Assembly (NCBI GenBank): GCA_020746835.1
Contig: JAGPNK010000001.1
Span: forward strand, 1,178,001-1,242,000
Reading direction: 5' to 3'
Length of the DNA stretch: 64,000 nucleotides
Source of the DNA: Stachybotrys elegans
Taxonomy: Eukaryota; Ascomycota; Sordariomycetes; Hypocreales; Stachybotryaceae
In this document: piece after piece, positions 40,602-54,021 of the stretch
How the letters are laid out: the number at the start of each line of letters is the position of its first letter
Position numbering within the stretch: position 1 is the stretch's first letter
Notes under the pieces: model-generated
The model's input: the letters and a program-made list of their open reading frames with translations, nothing else
What the model was told of the DNA's origin: nothing
The model's database searches: none
Made by a program: the position numbers and the translations under genes

Positions 40602-41511
40602 ATGGGCATACCTTTAGCTGCGCCGGAGGCTCGGGATCCAGTGCTGGAGTCACATCACACGAACCCCCATAATGCTTATATTTCCGAGATTGCAGCATTG
40701 GTTGGTATCAGCCGGGACCAAGCGCTGGGCCTTGGCTCAGGCCTACCTGGAGACCTCTTGTTGGAGCTGAGGCCTCGCCTGACTCCAAAGCCTCCAGTCA
40801 GTCCATCCACAAAGAAGTCCCCCAAGGGCTCCAGAACCAAGAAGTCTCCCGAGGGCGAAACCCCCAAGAAGTCCCCCATGGGCTCAAGCAGCAAGAAGGC
40901 CCCTGAGGACTCTAGCAAGAAGTCATCCGAGGGCGCAACCCCCATGAAGTCCCCCAAGGGCGTAAGCAGCAAGAAGTCCCCCGTGAGCTCTAGCAAGAAG
41001 TCCCCCAAGGGCTCAAGCACCAAGAGCCCTCTGGCAACCTCTGACGCCGAGAAGCCTGCAGAGAAAGCCATCACGGAGACACCCCCCACAAGCACACCTG
41101 TCAAGGTACTTGGGAAAAGAAGGAAGAAGAAATCCCCAAAGAGAGAGAATGACCAGTCACCGAATTCTCAAGCCAGCGTGGAGCCCAGCGTGGAGCAGGA
41201 GGCGCAAAGTGCCAACGCAGCAACGGGAGAGACTGGTACAGACAAACAGAGCAGCAACAGCCCAGCCAATAACAGTCCTCTCGGCCAGAAAGCTGGTAGG
41301 AGGAACAACTATAAACGGAACAAGACGGGGAAAGGCGACGCGCAGAATGTTTCCCAGAAAGAAACGGCATCCCAGACTAAGCCGAAGCCGGTATGTATCG
41401 ATCGACAACCATCAAACTATTCACAGTGACACATAGATTGGCTAACGAACGGCATTTCAGAGAAAGCGCACTGCTAAGCCCAAAAGGCAAGAGGAGAAGT
41501 TGCCGGAGTAG
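40602..41511 (+). CDS. Lys/Ser/Pro repeat protein, probably nuclear
   Basis: Two exons (40602-41390 and 41461-41511) with a 70-nt GTATGT...CAG intron encode 279 residues. After a short N-terminal region (MGIPLAAPEARDPVLESHH, ISEIAALVGISRDQALGLG) comes about 100 residues of KKSP-, KKSPKG-, KKSPEG- and KKAPED-type units of about 8-11 residues. Basic clusters follow (GKRRKKKSPKREN, RRNNYKRNKTGK, RKRTAKPKRQEE). The composition is like histone-H1 tails or nucleolar proteins, with strong nuclear-localisation signals and many potential proline-directed phosphorylation sites. There is no folded domain except perhaps the first 60 residues. Repeat units vary in number by slippage, so length polymorphism between strains is likely. 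The function is unknown. Confidence 0.72.
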
Positions 41512-42639
41512 GGACCAGCACCCTCTTGGCCGGGGACCCCAGTGCCCGTTGAAATATGGTAGATGGTTTGCCGGGTTTGTTTTCTGGTAAGCTTCAGTGG
41601 TGACGCCCACGCTCAATGGCTGACCATACAGTGGCACCGAGTACAAGAATGTGGCGGAAAGCGATAATTGGTCGGAGGTCTGGGCAGGCTGTCAGCTTCG
41701 GTGATTTTTCATGGTGTCTGCAGGGCTGCCACGAGATATGCCAGGGTCCATGTTACTGCACACTGGCCATGCTGTACTGTGTAATGCATTATTAAGACAG
41801 GAATTCACAATTGTGGCATTCGTTTTTCCCATCAAAGGTCTGGACATCTATCCCAACTCGAGTCGCATACACGCCAACTCAAGCTGCTCGACTGCATCTA
41901 TCATAGGAACGCCGTTTGCGTCCGGCCAAGATATTTAAGCCTACCCGCATGTCTGCCATAAGGAGAGATTCCTCTGTAAACCCCCGAAGAGACAACCAGG
42001 TCCCCCAGATCAGCACATACCATACAGCGTGTACGCCTCCGCCCTCCCCTGCTACTGTGGCACTCGGCCAAGAACAAGAGAAGAGAGGAAACAGGATGAA
42101 TTAAGAGAACAAAATTACCCGACCCCTTCATCTAGGCAAGGGGAGAGTCGGCGCGACGTAGCTCCCGATCCTCCGTCAACCATGGCATCCGCACCACTTG
42201 CTCTCCCGCCAGACCGGCCTCGCGCCTTTTGAGCGTGCGAAGAAAGGGACCGGGTTGTGCCGCTCGGTTGCTCGCACATCAGAGATATGTCTCCGTGGAA
42301 GACGTGCGTGTGTATGAATGGTGCTGGAGCGGAGGGGTAAGCGAGCAGTCGTTGTTGCTTGGCAAGAGCAGAGCTCCCCTTTGGTGATATGATTTGTTTG
42401 CGAGATGCGGCTGTGTCATTCTCTTCCTCCTCTTCATCCCCGGCAATTCTCCTTTTCTTAAGATGTGCTGGTCCCGCGTATTCCCCTTGGTGACTCGCGG
42501 GTGAGAACCGACCGTTACAGACAAGATTTTGCATCTCCAACCGGTAGACGACCTTGACGATATCAAACATCTTCGGACCCGGCGTCCTTGAAAGACGCTG
42601 AATACCCTTCACCCCCCTCCCTTTACTAACCTGCCCGCC
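41512..42639. other. 3' region and upstream region of the DUF3112 gene
   Basis: An intron-like element lies at about 41,591-41,630 (GTAAGC, CTGAC, ACAG) and could be a 3'-UTR intron or an alternative exon of the preceding gene. The right part is A/G-rich and then C/T-rich, as expected for a promoter and leader. No separate gene is supported. Confidence 0.45.
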
Positions 42640-43807
42640 ATGTCTCAAGAAGCAGGCAACATGGTAAGAAAAAGCATCACATTCCTCCTCCCCTTGGATG
42701 CCCTCAAGCTCACGAAATACGCAGAGCCCCCCCTACGCCGACGACAGCCCCCAGCTCGGCGGCTCGCCCAGCACCTCGGTCGACGTGCCGCTCTCGGCCG
42801 TCTTCATCGCGCTGTTCCTCGTGTCGGCCGGCTCGAACCTGTTCCTCTTCCGGCGCAACATGGGCCGCGGCTACAAGTTCCTGCTGTCCTTTGTCCTCGT
42901 CGTCTTCTCCATGAGCCGCGTCTTCGCAAACGCCATGCGCATCGTCCTGTCCGCCTTCCCCGACAACAACGGCATCGCCCTCGCCGCCGGCATCTTCAAC
43001 AACGCCGGCCCGCTGTTCCTGTTCCTCGTCAACCTCCTCTTTGCGCAGAGGATCCTGCGCGCCCACCAGCCCCGCCTGGGCTGGAGCATGCCCGTCCGCA
43101 TGGCCTTCCGCTTCCTCTACGTCATGCTGTCGGCGTGTCTGCCCCTGGCCATTCTCAGCGTCGTCTGGACTGCCCACACCCTCGACCACGGTATCCGAGA
43201 CCGCATGCGAGACATCCAGCTCTTCGTCCAGACCTTCCTCTCCATTCTCTCCTTCTTGCCACTACCCCTCGTCGCCGCCGCCCTCCTGCTCCCGCGCGAG
43301 GCCCCCGTCGAGGAGTTTGGCGAGGGCTCCATGACCACCAAGATCATCCTCGTCGTCGGCGCCTCGACGCTGCTCAGTTTCGGCGCCAGCTACCGCGCCG
43401 CCGTCTTCTACATGAGCCCTCCCGGAAGCGGCCTGCGGTGGATCCACTCCAGGGCTTCCTATTACTGCTTCTTCTTTGTCCTCGAGCTTCTCGTCGTGTA
43501 CGCCTTCACCTTTAGCCGCGTCGACCTCAGGTTCCACGTGCCGAATGGCAGCAGCCAGCGCAAATCGTATCTTGTCGAAGTGGAGGAAGAGGAGGAGAGT
43601 GAGGAGAAGAAGCTGGGGGGGTCGGCGCGCTCGGAAAGCCCAGAAGTCGTTGGGTTGGAGGTCAAGATTGATGAGTCTGTATTGAAGATTGACGGTTCTG
43701 AGCTGAGGGCCGACACATCTCCAAGCTTGAGCACGACCGCGACATCGGACAGCGCGTCGAGCAAACCCGCACCAAAACTCAACCCTTGGTTCGGGGCCAT
43801 TGCCTAA
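42640..43807 (+). CDS. DUF3112 seven-transmembrane protein
   Basis: Two exons (42640-42663, MSQEAGNM, and 42725-43807) with a 61-nt GTAAGA...CAG intron encode 368 residues. Seven hydrophobic segments are visible: VPLSAVFIALFLVSAGSNLF, FLLSFVLVVFSMSRVFANAM, AGPLFLFLVNLLFAQRIL, FRFLYVMLSACLPLAILSVV, TFLSILSFLPLPLVAAALLL, IILVVGASTLLSFGASYRAA and YYCFFFVLELLVVYAFTF. RRNMGRGYK between helices 1 and 2, and AQRILRAHQPRLGW, are typical of the fungal DUF3112 family, often named family C-like GPCR. The C-terminal tail is cytosolic, acidic and Ser-rich. A receptor role is a family guess and has not been shown. The exon join puts the ATG in frame with the first helix. Confidence 0.83.
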
Positions 43808-44242
43808 TCTCATCAGCAGGTGTTATGGCGTTTCGTGTGATTTTGGAGGGCAAAATGCATAGATGGGGTACGCCTCGATAGATTGTTCAATAGAGTACTC
43901 TGGGTAAATGTCACGTCCAGGTATAAGTCATGTTCGCACAAAGTATGATGCTACCAGGCAGCTCAACACCGTGTCCCATACGTTCTTGGAACCACCGTTG
44001 TCACTGCGTCATGCTGTTAATTCACAAACCTTCTGGATTCCACTTGATTTGGTACGAGTCATCCGGGCGTGTGCGTGACTACTCTTGAATGGCTGTTCTG
44101 CTGCAACACTACGGAACAGGAGTTCATCGTACATAATGTAGGAGTTCCGGCTCCGTCTTTTTCCTTATTAGGCCCCCTTGCTTATGCTTCCAAGCCACCC
44201 AAACTGAGCCATCCTCTATCATGCCTTTTATATGTTGCAAGC
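43808..44242. other. Convergent 3' spacer
   Basis: This is the 3' spacer between the DUF3112 gene and the PP2A gene. Nothing else is supported. Confidence 0.5.
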
Positions 44243-45639
<1,397 letters not shown>

Positions 45640-46867
45640 GGTATTATGGCGGTCCACCTAACTGACGTCGCGTCGTGGGCTGTTGTGTCGTTATCGGGGG
45701 GGTTGAAGCGGCGTGTGCGGGCGTCAGGCTCCTAGGTGCTTGCTGATGGCGGCGGGGGGTAAAAAAAAAAGAGAGAGAGAGAGAAAGAGAGAAACGTTGC
45801 TACCGCTGAAGAAAGATGGGGAGCACAATGAGGTATTTGGAGCAGATAGGAGCTCGGACTTGAGGCGAGGTGAGGCAAGGGAAAAGAGGTAGGTAGGGAG
45901 GGAGGCAATGCTATGAGAAAGGAGCGGGGTGTTGATTCGATCACCACGGCTGAATCGCTCGCAACAGTTTACAGAACGGGCACAAACGCCTCGTCGCTCG
46001 CCTATATCGTATGACGGGGGTTGCGCGTTGGAATGGGCCGCCCGCGGGGTGCTTCGGGGGTTCGAGGCGATGGAGAGGTCAAGGACGCAGGGCAGCGGCG
46101 GCGGGTGGTGGTGGTTGTGATGGTGATGCTGGGAGAAGCAGGCAGGCAGATGGGAGGAAGGTCAACCAAATCAAATCAAATCAAATCAAACCCAGTCAGG
46201 TACCGACCGGCGACCAACTCACCTGCCAGCCAGCATCAAAGACGCCACACAGTACTTACCTACCAAAGGGGGGGGGTACATGCCCACTACGGCACTCCTG
46301 CACCACTACGAAGGTACCGGCCAAGTGGTGGGTACCGTCCGATATAGGGGTTCACAGTGGACGGCCAGGTATCGAGTACGCTGTGGGCTCAACCTCTCCC
46401 CGCTGAAACCGCCAAAAGCGCCACATCCATCCATCATCAACCATCCATCTTTGCACAAATTTGGCTGAACTGAAGAATTCAATCGCGGTGCTTGTAGCAA
46501 TGAGACCAGACCCTCTCGGCCGACGTGGAAAGGAACCTTATCAAAAGATGCACAATATTGTGTGTAAAGTACATATAGCAGCAACATGGTCGGTCAGACC
46601 TCGAACCCCTCCCGCTTCTCCATCAAAGGAGCTATGAGCTGCATACTCAGTCCATCCTACTAAAGCAACAAATGGAGTCGATTTTGGCATGCGCAATTTC
46701 CCATGCTATAGCTCTACCATAATTATCATCATGTAGCTACCTACACCATAATCTCCAAACATGGACCCCTTAGGGCGCCGTCATAGCATCATAGTCCATG
46801 GCAATGCATAGCCTTCTCTGTACGTGGCGAGAGATTGTCTCGTTTCAAAGGCTACAAATCATATCGC
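45640..46867. other. Intergenic region
   Basis: This is the upstream region of the PP2A gene and the downstream region of exo84. It contains A10 and (GA)n at about 45,761-45,790 and a G9 run at 46,268-46,276. A TCAAATCAAATCAAA short tandem is at about 46,167-46,190. No gene is supported. Confidence 0.5.
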
Positions 46868-49013
46868 TCATGCCAACCCCAGCCCAACTCGCGGCTGCGT
46901 CTCCTGTCGGAATGAATTCGCTTCCTCCTCGATATCCTTGCCCACCAGGTTCGTAAAGTCGAGCCCAACATCGGACAGCAGCTTTGCGTGCGTCTTTGCT
47001 CGGTCCATGCACTGCGTCCACACCATCCCGCCCCGTTCCGTGCTGCTCAGCTGCCGCGCCAGGATCACGTTGAAGTTCTCGACCTCCTCCTTGGCCCATT
47101 TCACGCACGCGCTCATCATGGGCGGCGGGAAGCACCCCTGGAAGCACTGCACCGTGTTGTGGATGATCATAAAGTACACAAAAGACAGCTGCCAGATGTA
47201 CAGGTGGAGGTCGCCCTGGAAGATGCATTGCCTGTTGTCTTGGTTAGTCTGCTCCCACACACGTGTCACATCAAGACAGAACGTACCGAGCTCTCTTGTG
47301 AATGATGTTGCTGCGTGCCATCAGGTACGCTTCCCGAGCCCGTTCATCAAACTCGAGCCTCGTCAGCCAGCTGACGTTTCTCTGCGTCTTGGTCTGGTCG
47401 TTGTGCGTCATCTCCAGCTCGCGCAGAATCAACCCCGCCAGCTTGCCAGACCTCTCCTCGACCTTGAAGTTGATAAAGTCTTGCGCCACCGCATTGTTCT
47501 TCAGTCCCCGAGCCAGGCTCTTGAGCTTCTCCACGCGCGCCACAGCCGGCTCAAACTTTTGCAGAGCCACGTCAATGTCCAGCTCATCCATCTGACCCTC
47601 CACCCACCGTAGGTTCTGCTGCTTGCCATCAACCTCGATGAGCATGTCCTTGACGTCAGACAGCGTCTCCAGCAGCTCCGTCTTCTGGAGCAGACCGGGG
47701 TCTCGCGATGCAAAGTAGTTGATGGTCTCCTTGGCCTTGTTGTTGGCTTCCATCTCGGACCGGAGCCCGCGGCGCAGCTCCTCCACAGCCTTTCGCACGT
47801 TGAGCAGCAGCGCCTTCTTCTCCGAATCCTCGGGCTTCTCTGTGCGGTAGATGAAGAAGTCCTGCCCACCGCCTCTGACCATGATGGCGTCTGCCAACTT
47901 GCTCATGCCTCCCGATTCTCCCGTGCCAGCCATATCGACCACCTCAATGTCGAGCAGAGGCCAGCACCGGTCCGCCACGAGCTTCGACACTGGGCCGCGA
48001 GAGCTCCCGCCGTTGGCGTCGGGCTTTCGCTTCTTGCGGGAAGCGATGAGGAGATGGTCGTTGAGGAGAAAGATCTGCATCGCGCGCCGGGACTTGTAGG
48101 TTGCATTGTCCAGTTCGACCCAGGGGCCGGCGTTTTGTACAACGTGGCGCCCGGACGAATTGGGCAGAAACTTCTGCGACCCTTCCACGCTCTTGTACAG
48201 CGCTTGCATCTGCGAATTCCATAGTGCGCTTCTATCGGCAACGGAGCTTCGCTTGTCACGCTTGCTCAAGCCCGTAGACAGCTCCATGCCCACCGAGTCG
48301 TCCCCCCTCGATGAGGCAGCGCGCAATGCCGTCGTGTTCAGCTTGAGCTCCGACATGAGGGTCCGCAGGGCTCGCATCTCCCCCTTGAGCTTCTCTGCCT
48401 CTTTGCTGATCTTGATGAACTGCGTTCGGTTCTGCATGACGTTCTGCTGTAGATCGGCCGACGCCCGCCTCTTAAGCTGACGCAACGAGTCCTCGTACTC
48501 GCGAATCTGATCCTCGGTCGCGTCGCTGAGCACGTTGGACACGTACTGGTCGGGGACCAAGTTTGGATCTCGCAGCGCGTTGAGGTCTACCGTTGGCGCA
48601 GCGCCTGCGCGCGATGGAGGCGGTCGCCGCTCCCTGGATGCCATGCCGTCGGCGGACGGCATGGAAGGCATCGCTGGCATCGGGACGGCAGGGACAGCAG
48701 GGACATCGAAGTTGTTGGGCGGGTTGTTCCATCGTGTAGAGTATCGCCGCTTCACCATCTCCGACGTCTGCAATTGTATTAGCCGCCGCCATCATACATC
48801 CAATCCAGCCTTGTCATTCACCTTGCCTCCCGTGCTTGGTGGGGGTCTCGGCCGCCTCGAAGCCGTGTCGGCCGGCTTGGGCGACGGTCCTCTGGGCTGA
48901 TCATTTTGGAGAATAGGGCCCGAGATCTGCTTAAAGTCCCGAGGAGCGCTGATGGTAGGCCGTCCTTTTCGTTTCCCGCTTCGAAGGGACTTTAAGCCAC
49001 GCTCGTCAGACAT
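46868..49013 (-). CDS. exo84: Exocyst complex component EXO84
   Basis: Three exons (49013-48822, 48767-47287, 47231-46868) encode 678 residues. The exocyst tethers secretory vesicles at the hyphal tip and septum. Landmarks are a disordered, basic N-terminus (MSDERGLKSLRSGKRKGRPT), a helical SNARE-like segment (REYEDSLRQLKRRASADLQQ and following coiled coil), a PH domain (about residues 250-390; AMQIFLLNDHLLIASRKKRK and QDFFIYRTEK) and the helical CorEx/C-terminal region (LARGLKNNAVAQDFINFKVE, then HLYIWQLSFVYFMIIHNTVQ and HAKLLSDVGLDFTNLVGKDI). The length agrees with filamentous ascomycete EXO84. Introns are 54-55 nt, and the last joint restores KRARQCIFQGDL. It shares its upstream region with TOM20 on the other strand. 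Confidence 0.92.
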
Positions 49014-49579
49014 GGCGTGGTCAATGCTGGTAGTCGTCGAGGTTGAAGCTGAGGATTGGGAGGGCTGAGGAGCTGGAGGGAGGAGGTACGAAGACTTGTT
49101 TGTCGGGAAGAGCCGGCTGTATCTGGCACTCTGTCCCCGGACGAGCTCAAAACATTCCAACCGTTGTATTGCCCAGAAGTACTGTATGCTTGCGAATTGC
49201 GACCGTTTCGCTGATTTGAAACCACGGAGCTCCTCTGAGGCACCGATACCGAAGGCTGCCGATGTTCTTCCGGTAACAGGTCGCCCAATAGATGTTCCGA
49301 GCTCTGACGAGCAACTACAGCACCTACCATAGCATGGCACCGCCTGGGGCTGTCTTAGTACAGAGGAGCGGCCCCCATGTCCGCCATCCAGTGCCCGGGC
49401 CAAAAAAAAAATCGGCTTCGCATCATTCTATCGAGCTACAGCTTGTCTCGGCATCTGTCGAGGAACTACAACATCACCCCTTGGGACGCACCATCGCCGC
49501 ACGCATCGCGACATCATCCGCAGGACCTCTTTGAGCTTCACGAGTCTTCCTTTCGTCGCAACCTCGCGCACAGATCAGT
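49014..49579. other. Divergent promoter of exo84 and TOM20
   Basis: This 566-bp region separates the two start codons. A tract of nine A's lies near 49,402. The plus strand close to 49,450-49,575 is C/A/T-rich as in short fungal leaders. No other gene is supported. Confidence 0.5.
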
Positions 49580-50301
49580 ATGGTTCAATCCACGGGCCTG
49601 GTGACGGCATCGGTAGCCACGGCGGCTACCGTCGTTCTCGGTAAGCTGCCTCGATACACACACACACACACCTTGTTTGATCCCTCGGGTCGGGTCCGGA
49701 AGCAATTGCTGATAGCCCGCGCGCCGTAGCATATGCCGTCTACTTCGACTACAAGCGCCGCAACGAGGCCGAGTTCCGCCGTAACCTCAGGAGAAACGAG
49801 CGCCGCCAGGCACGTGTCGAGAAGGAGGAGGCCGAGCAGTCGACCAAGCAGTTCCGAGCCGCCATCCACGCCAAGGTTGACGAGGCAAAGGAGGAGGGTA
49901 TCCCCACTGATCTGGAGGAGCGCGAGGCCTACTTCAAGGAGCAGATGGGCATCGGCGAGGCCCTCAGTGCGGACCGTAAGGCTCCCTCTCCATGTCCCGG
50001 TCCTTTTTTAAAAAACCTCCCAATGCTGACTCCTTCGCGCAGCCACCAAAGCTACCGAGGCCGCTCTCGGTCTCTACAAGTGCCTCAAGGTGCACCCTTC
50101 GCCTGGTGATCTGATTGCCCTATACGACAGCGTGATACCCAAGGTATGTCCCACTATCGTACCCACCGTTGCATGCAGCCACTGACAACCATCCAGCCCG
50201 TGTTAGACGTTCTTGCTGAAATGATTGCCTACGACTCCTCTCTCGATATCCGCTCAAGCGGTATCAACCTCTCCGACATCCCCAGCGTTGGCCTCGACTA
50301 A
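49580..50301 (+). CDS. tom20: Mitochondrial import receptor subunit TOM20
   Basis: Four exons (49580-49640, 49730-49975, 50043-50143, 50197-50301) encode 170 residues. TOM20 sits in the outer mitochondrial membrane and recognises presequences. The N-terminal anchor is [20 protein letters not shown], followed by the basic [20 protein letters not shown], a charged helix ([20 protein letters not shown]) and the TPR-like receptor domain ([34 protein letters not shown]). The acidic C-terminus is typical. A (CA)n microsatellite lies inside intron 1 at about 49,658-49,671. Splicing is required within the membrane anchor, and all joints keep frame. Confidence 0.95.
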
Positions 50302-50743
50302 AGGTCTTGGTGTAACATTGCGAGTCCGAAGAAAAAAAAATCACGCTTGCCAAGCGAGAGTCGAAGGTTATGATTCCAGCGGCAGGTTAGGGTGCTCGGG
50401 CTCGAGGGAGACCTCCGGGTTTTCCATGTACCATATTTCTCGCTCTTTGAGAGCTTGTGTAAACAGTTGGCGGCGAATGCTACGGGTGGCAAGGGAAAAG
50501 GCAGACCAGGGGCGTCGTCGTAATACAGCATCTATAGGCCGCTCGGCTCGGCCTATTGGTCTATCATAATTCAGCTCGTACAGCCATTTGTTGATTGTAG
50601 GACGAGCCAGCCGGCACAGGTGCTTATCAGTTGGTTTACGTCATGAAATTTGAGGCTCAGTCTGGCACCATGCTTCAAGGTTGCATGCACTACCACTCTT
50701 CAGAATGCAGCTTGTGGAACTCCTTTGAATCAACTCAAACTAT
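50302..50743. other. Convergent 3' spacer
   Basis: This spacer lies between the convergent TOM20 and TYW1 genes. An A9 run follows the TOM20 stop. No gene is supported. Confidence 0.5.
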
Positions 50744-53139
50744 TCAAAATTCCACGTCCGGCGGCTGCTCCCGAATCACCTGGGGCTCAATCTTGCGCCC
50801 CTTCCTGTCCACCCGGTCGTCCCTGGGATCAAACCCTCCGTTCCCCCAGAGCGCCCATTCCGGTGTCGGCGGCCCCATGTAGTCCTCGGGCGTCCAGTCG
50901 CCATCCGGCCCTCTCTCCTCCAGAAGCTCAAAGAACTTTTGGTAGTCAATGTGCGTGTGCCACTTGCCATCGACCTTGAACCGCTCGCTGGCCAGGAGGA
51001 TGCAGCAGCTGTGGGCGTGCTCGGCCGCAATGCCGTACTTGAGCCCCTTGTCCTGGAGCCTCTTCTCGAGGGCTCGGACAAAGTCGCAGACCTCCCAGTA
51101 GTAGGGCACGTTGGACATGTTGAGGCCTGCGTTGGAGGAGGTCGAGGTGCCGCAGTACGTGACGCCCTTGACCTCCACGAAGCACGGGAGGCCCCGTTCG
51201 ATGAGCTGCGCATAGCCCTCGACCTCGTCGTCCACATTGAATCCCTTGACCAGGGTGAGGCGGTACACGGTCCGGTGGCGGAAGCGCTTCTCCCGGAGTA
51301 TGTCGAGACATCTCTGGAACCTCTCCCAGAAATCACGGTGGAGCGGTCTGTCAATCTTGCGCAGCGAGTCTCGGTTCGACGCATCAATAGAGACGTACAG
51401 CTGAGTCACCGCCTTGAGGGCAGCCAGCTGGTCCGGGTGTTGCGCGTTGCACACCAGGAACGACGATATCCGCTCAGCATGCAGCATGGCCAGAAACTCG
51501 TTGATATAGGGGTAGAAGATGGGCTCTCCCACCAGGGAGAGGGCGCAGTGCCGGATCCTCATGGCTTCGCTGAAGCGCTCCGCTCGAACGCCCGGCATAC
51601 CGCGCATCATCTTGATCTTCTTGTAGTGGTTCTCCTTGACGCCTTCGAAAATCATCTCGGGAGGGTCGACGACCCATCGCCACGTTGTGCCTACGGGGTT
51701 CGTGCCGTGACGCCAGCAGAAGACGCACTTGTTGGAGCAAGACAGCGACGGCGTCGTCTCCATGCACTGGTGGGAGTTGATGCCGTACAGAGAATACTTG
51801 TAACAGCTGCCTCGTCCGCGTAGGGCAGACTTGGTCCAGCGGCAGATCTTGACACCCGAGTGGGAGCCGACGATTGAATAGCCTTGCTTGGTGAGCGCGG
51901 CGTATGTGGGCGAGTTCTTGGCTACCATCTCTTTGATGGGGTTCGTCGAGGGCGTCTTCTTGTCTGAGCCGTACGTTGTAAAGTCCACGGCAATAGGCGC
52001 CTTTGACCCCTTTGTTCCCTGGGAGGATTGGATCATCCGTCCGAGGTCCTCGACATCCTCCAGATCCCTCGCGCCGCCCTTCCCGGTCTTGGGTTTGGCC
52101 GTAGCGGTTTCATCCTCGAATATCACCTCGCCATCATCCGCCTCGGCGTCTTCGACGTCGCTTTCCTCGGCCTCGCCGCTACCGGGCAGTCCTTCGCCGA
52201 GCGTCCCCGTCTTCGCAACGTGGGCAATGACTTCTTGGACGCCATCCGCCCACTCCTTGAACCTCTCGACGTGGTCGCTCTTCATGTCCCCCATTCCCAC
52301 GGGGTAAGCGCGCTTCCTACCCGTGAGCTTGGCCATCCATTTATCCACCTCCTTGGCCTGGAAACAGAAGCCCTCGCTCTCGTTGGGCCATCCTTCTTTG
52401 TCTCCAAACCCAAAGACTGAATATCCAAGCAGGGTGGATAGAGAACCCGTGTCGATCCTGAAGTCGTGATGTGTCTCCTCGAGGTGCTGTAGGAAGGTGT
52501 CGTTGATGGTATCGATATTGTAGCTTGGGATGAGCAGCAGGTAGAAGGAAGCCACTTCGTCTGCCTGCGGGGTGCTGACAAAGTAGTCTTCGAATTCGAT
52601 CTCTGTCAAGTCGCGCAGTTCCGGCTTAAGGAATTGCCGGTTCGTCTCCTCGCTCAGCTTCGCCGCTGATTCCACCAGCCTCTCGACATAGGCCTGGGCC
52701 AGCTTCTCGGTTTTGGTGGTCACAGAGGAGAAGAATACAACCATTCTTACAGGTCTCTCGTCCTTCTCGACTTTCTTGTCTCGTGAAGGCTTTCGTGCCA
52801 GCCCTCCCTTGATTCTTCGCGGGCCGTTCGCCTTGGTGGCCTTGATCTCGTCGAGGTCCCCATTGTCGCGCTCCTTGACATCTGTGGCGGGCTTCTTGTC
52901 TTCGTAAACCTTGGGCAGGGCGACGAGGTCCTCTCTTGCCTCTGTCGAGTGTAGATATACTCGCGCGGCAAGTAAAACGAGCAGCGCACAGAAAATTATT
53001 GGCGTGCGGTAGACGTGCCACACGTCAAGCAGACCTGGAGGAGCTGTCAATGTTGCACTTCGCTTCGGGCCGGTATGGTTTGCCTACTGTTAATCTCCCC
53101 ATTCAACGGAGCGTTCTGCGCCTGGGATAGGGGATCCAT
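50744..53139 (-). CDS. tyw1: tRNA wybutosine-synthesizing protein 1 (TYW1)
   Basis: Exon 1 (53139-53088, MDPLSQAQNAPLNGEIN) and exon 2 (53043-50744), with a 44-nt intron, encode 783 residues. TYW1 builds the tricyclic ring of wybutosine at position 37 of tRNA-Phe from 1-methylguanosine and pyruvate. A membrane helix (TPIIFCALLVLLAARVYL) near the N-terminus fits ER anchoring as in yeast. A flavodoxin-like FMN domain (MVVFFSSVTTKTEKLAQAYV, GYSVFGFGDKEGWP) is followed by an acidic linker. The radical-SAM core has CxxxCxxC at about C453, C457 and C460 (SCSNKCVFCWRHGTNP) and GEPIFYPYINEFL. EVKGVTYCGTS and AAEHAHSCCILLA follow. The start uses an ATG whose frame joins precisely at TPPGLLDVW; the long open frame in exon 2 has no ATG of its own there. 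Confidence 0.95.
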
Positions 53140-54021
53140 GGTCGCTTTACAGAGCTCGACGCTGGCGCGCTTCTGATGGGTGGGATGGAGGATGGGAATT
53201 TTGCCCCTCCAAGATTTGAAGTCGGTTGGCGGGGCTCCAACACCATGCTTCAGAGAGTCAAGCTACCGACGTAGGTAAGTGCTGATGATTCTACAATACA
53301 GCAGGCTGTTTTCTACAAGGGTAAATCAGTTGAAATACTTGTAACAAATAATACATATTTTGACACTTGTTTATCCTTTACCGAACCACACATCTGCACA
53401 GTTCTGATTTATTGTCACAACCTGTCCTCACTTGCCAGCACGAACGGCGAAGGTATAGGCCAAGGAGAAAAAGTATTTACACATATGGGCCAATAACAAT
53501 AAGGTAATTGCAAACTGTAGCAAGCCACGGCGAAAGGTATGATAACCCTCAACTCAGCAGGGCGGCTCGTCGCGCTTCCTACAGGGTAGGCAGGCCGAGA
53601 AATGTCGCCATCGCAATTATCTAAGCAGAACCGACAGCCCTGCCGAGAGGCTCTCGGCGACGAAAGGTGCCATCGCTAACGCTCAATTGGGGCTAGAGGG
53701 AATCACGCAATCGATGCCGTCCACCAAACGGTCAAGCATGGCGGATGGATTCAACGACATCTCATCGATTCCTACTTCTTGCATACACCTTCATTCGGCT
53801 CGACTGCAGGCCATTGCGCGGTTGTCCACATGCAAAGCGGTTCAAACGGTGTGAAAATCGGAGCACTGTTACTCATTCTCGCTATCGACTAACACGACTC
53901 TGACACGGGCATATCTCCGGTCAACAAACGCTGTACGCTCAAAGGAAACATTTCCAAGCAAGGTGCCGGCAAGGCAGCCCGTCATCAATCATTACTCCTC
54001 GCCCGGACCATCCACCACCCG
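53140..54021. other. Intergenic region
   Basis: This is the upstream region of TYW1 and the 3' region of the cysteine dioxygenase gene. No gene or RNA is recognised. Confidence 0.5.

Noticed and set aside
42640..43515. A 291-codon Arg/Pro-rich frame overlapping the DUF3112 gene
   Set aside because: The other frame encodes seven clear membrane helices; this one is a composition shadow.
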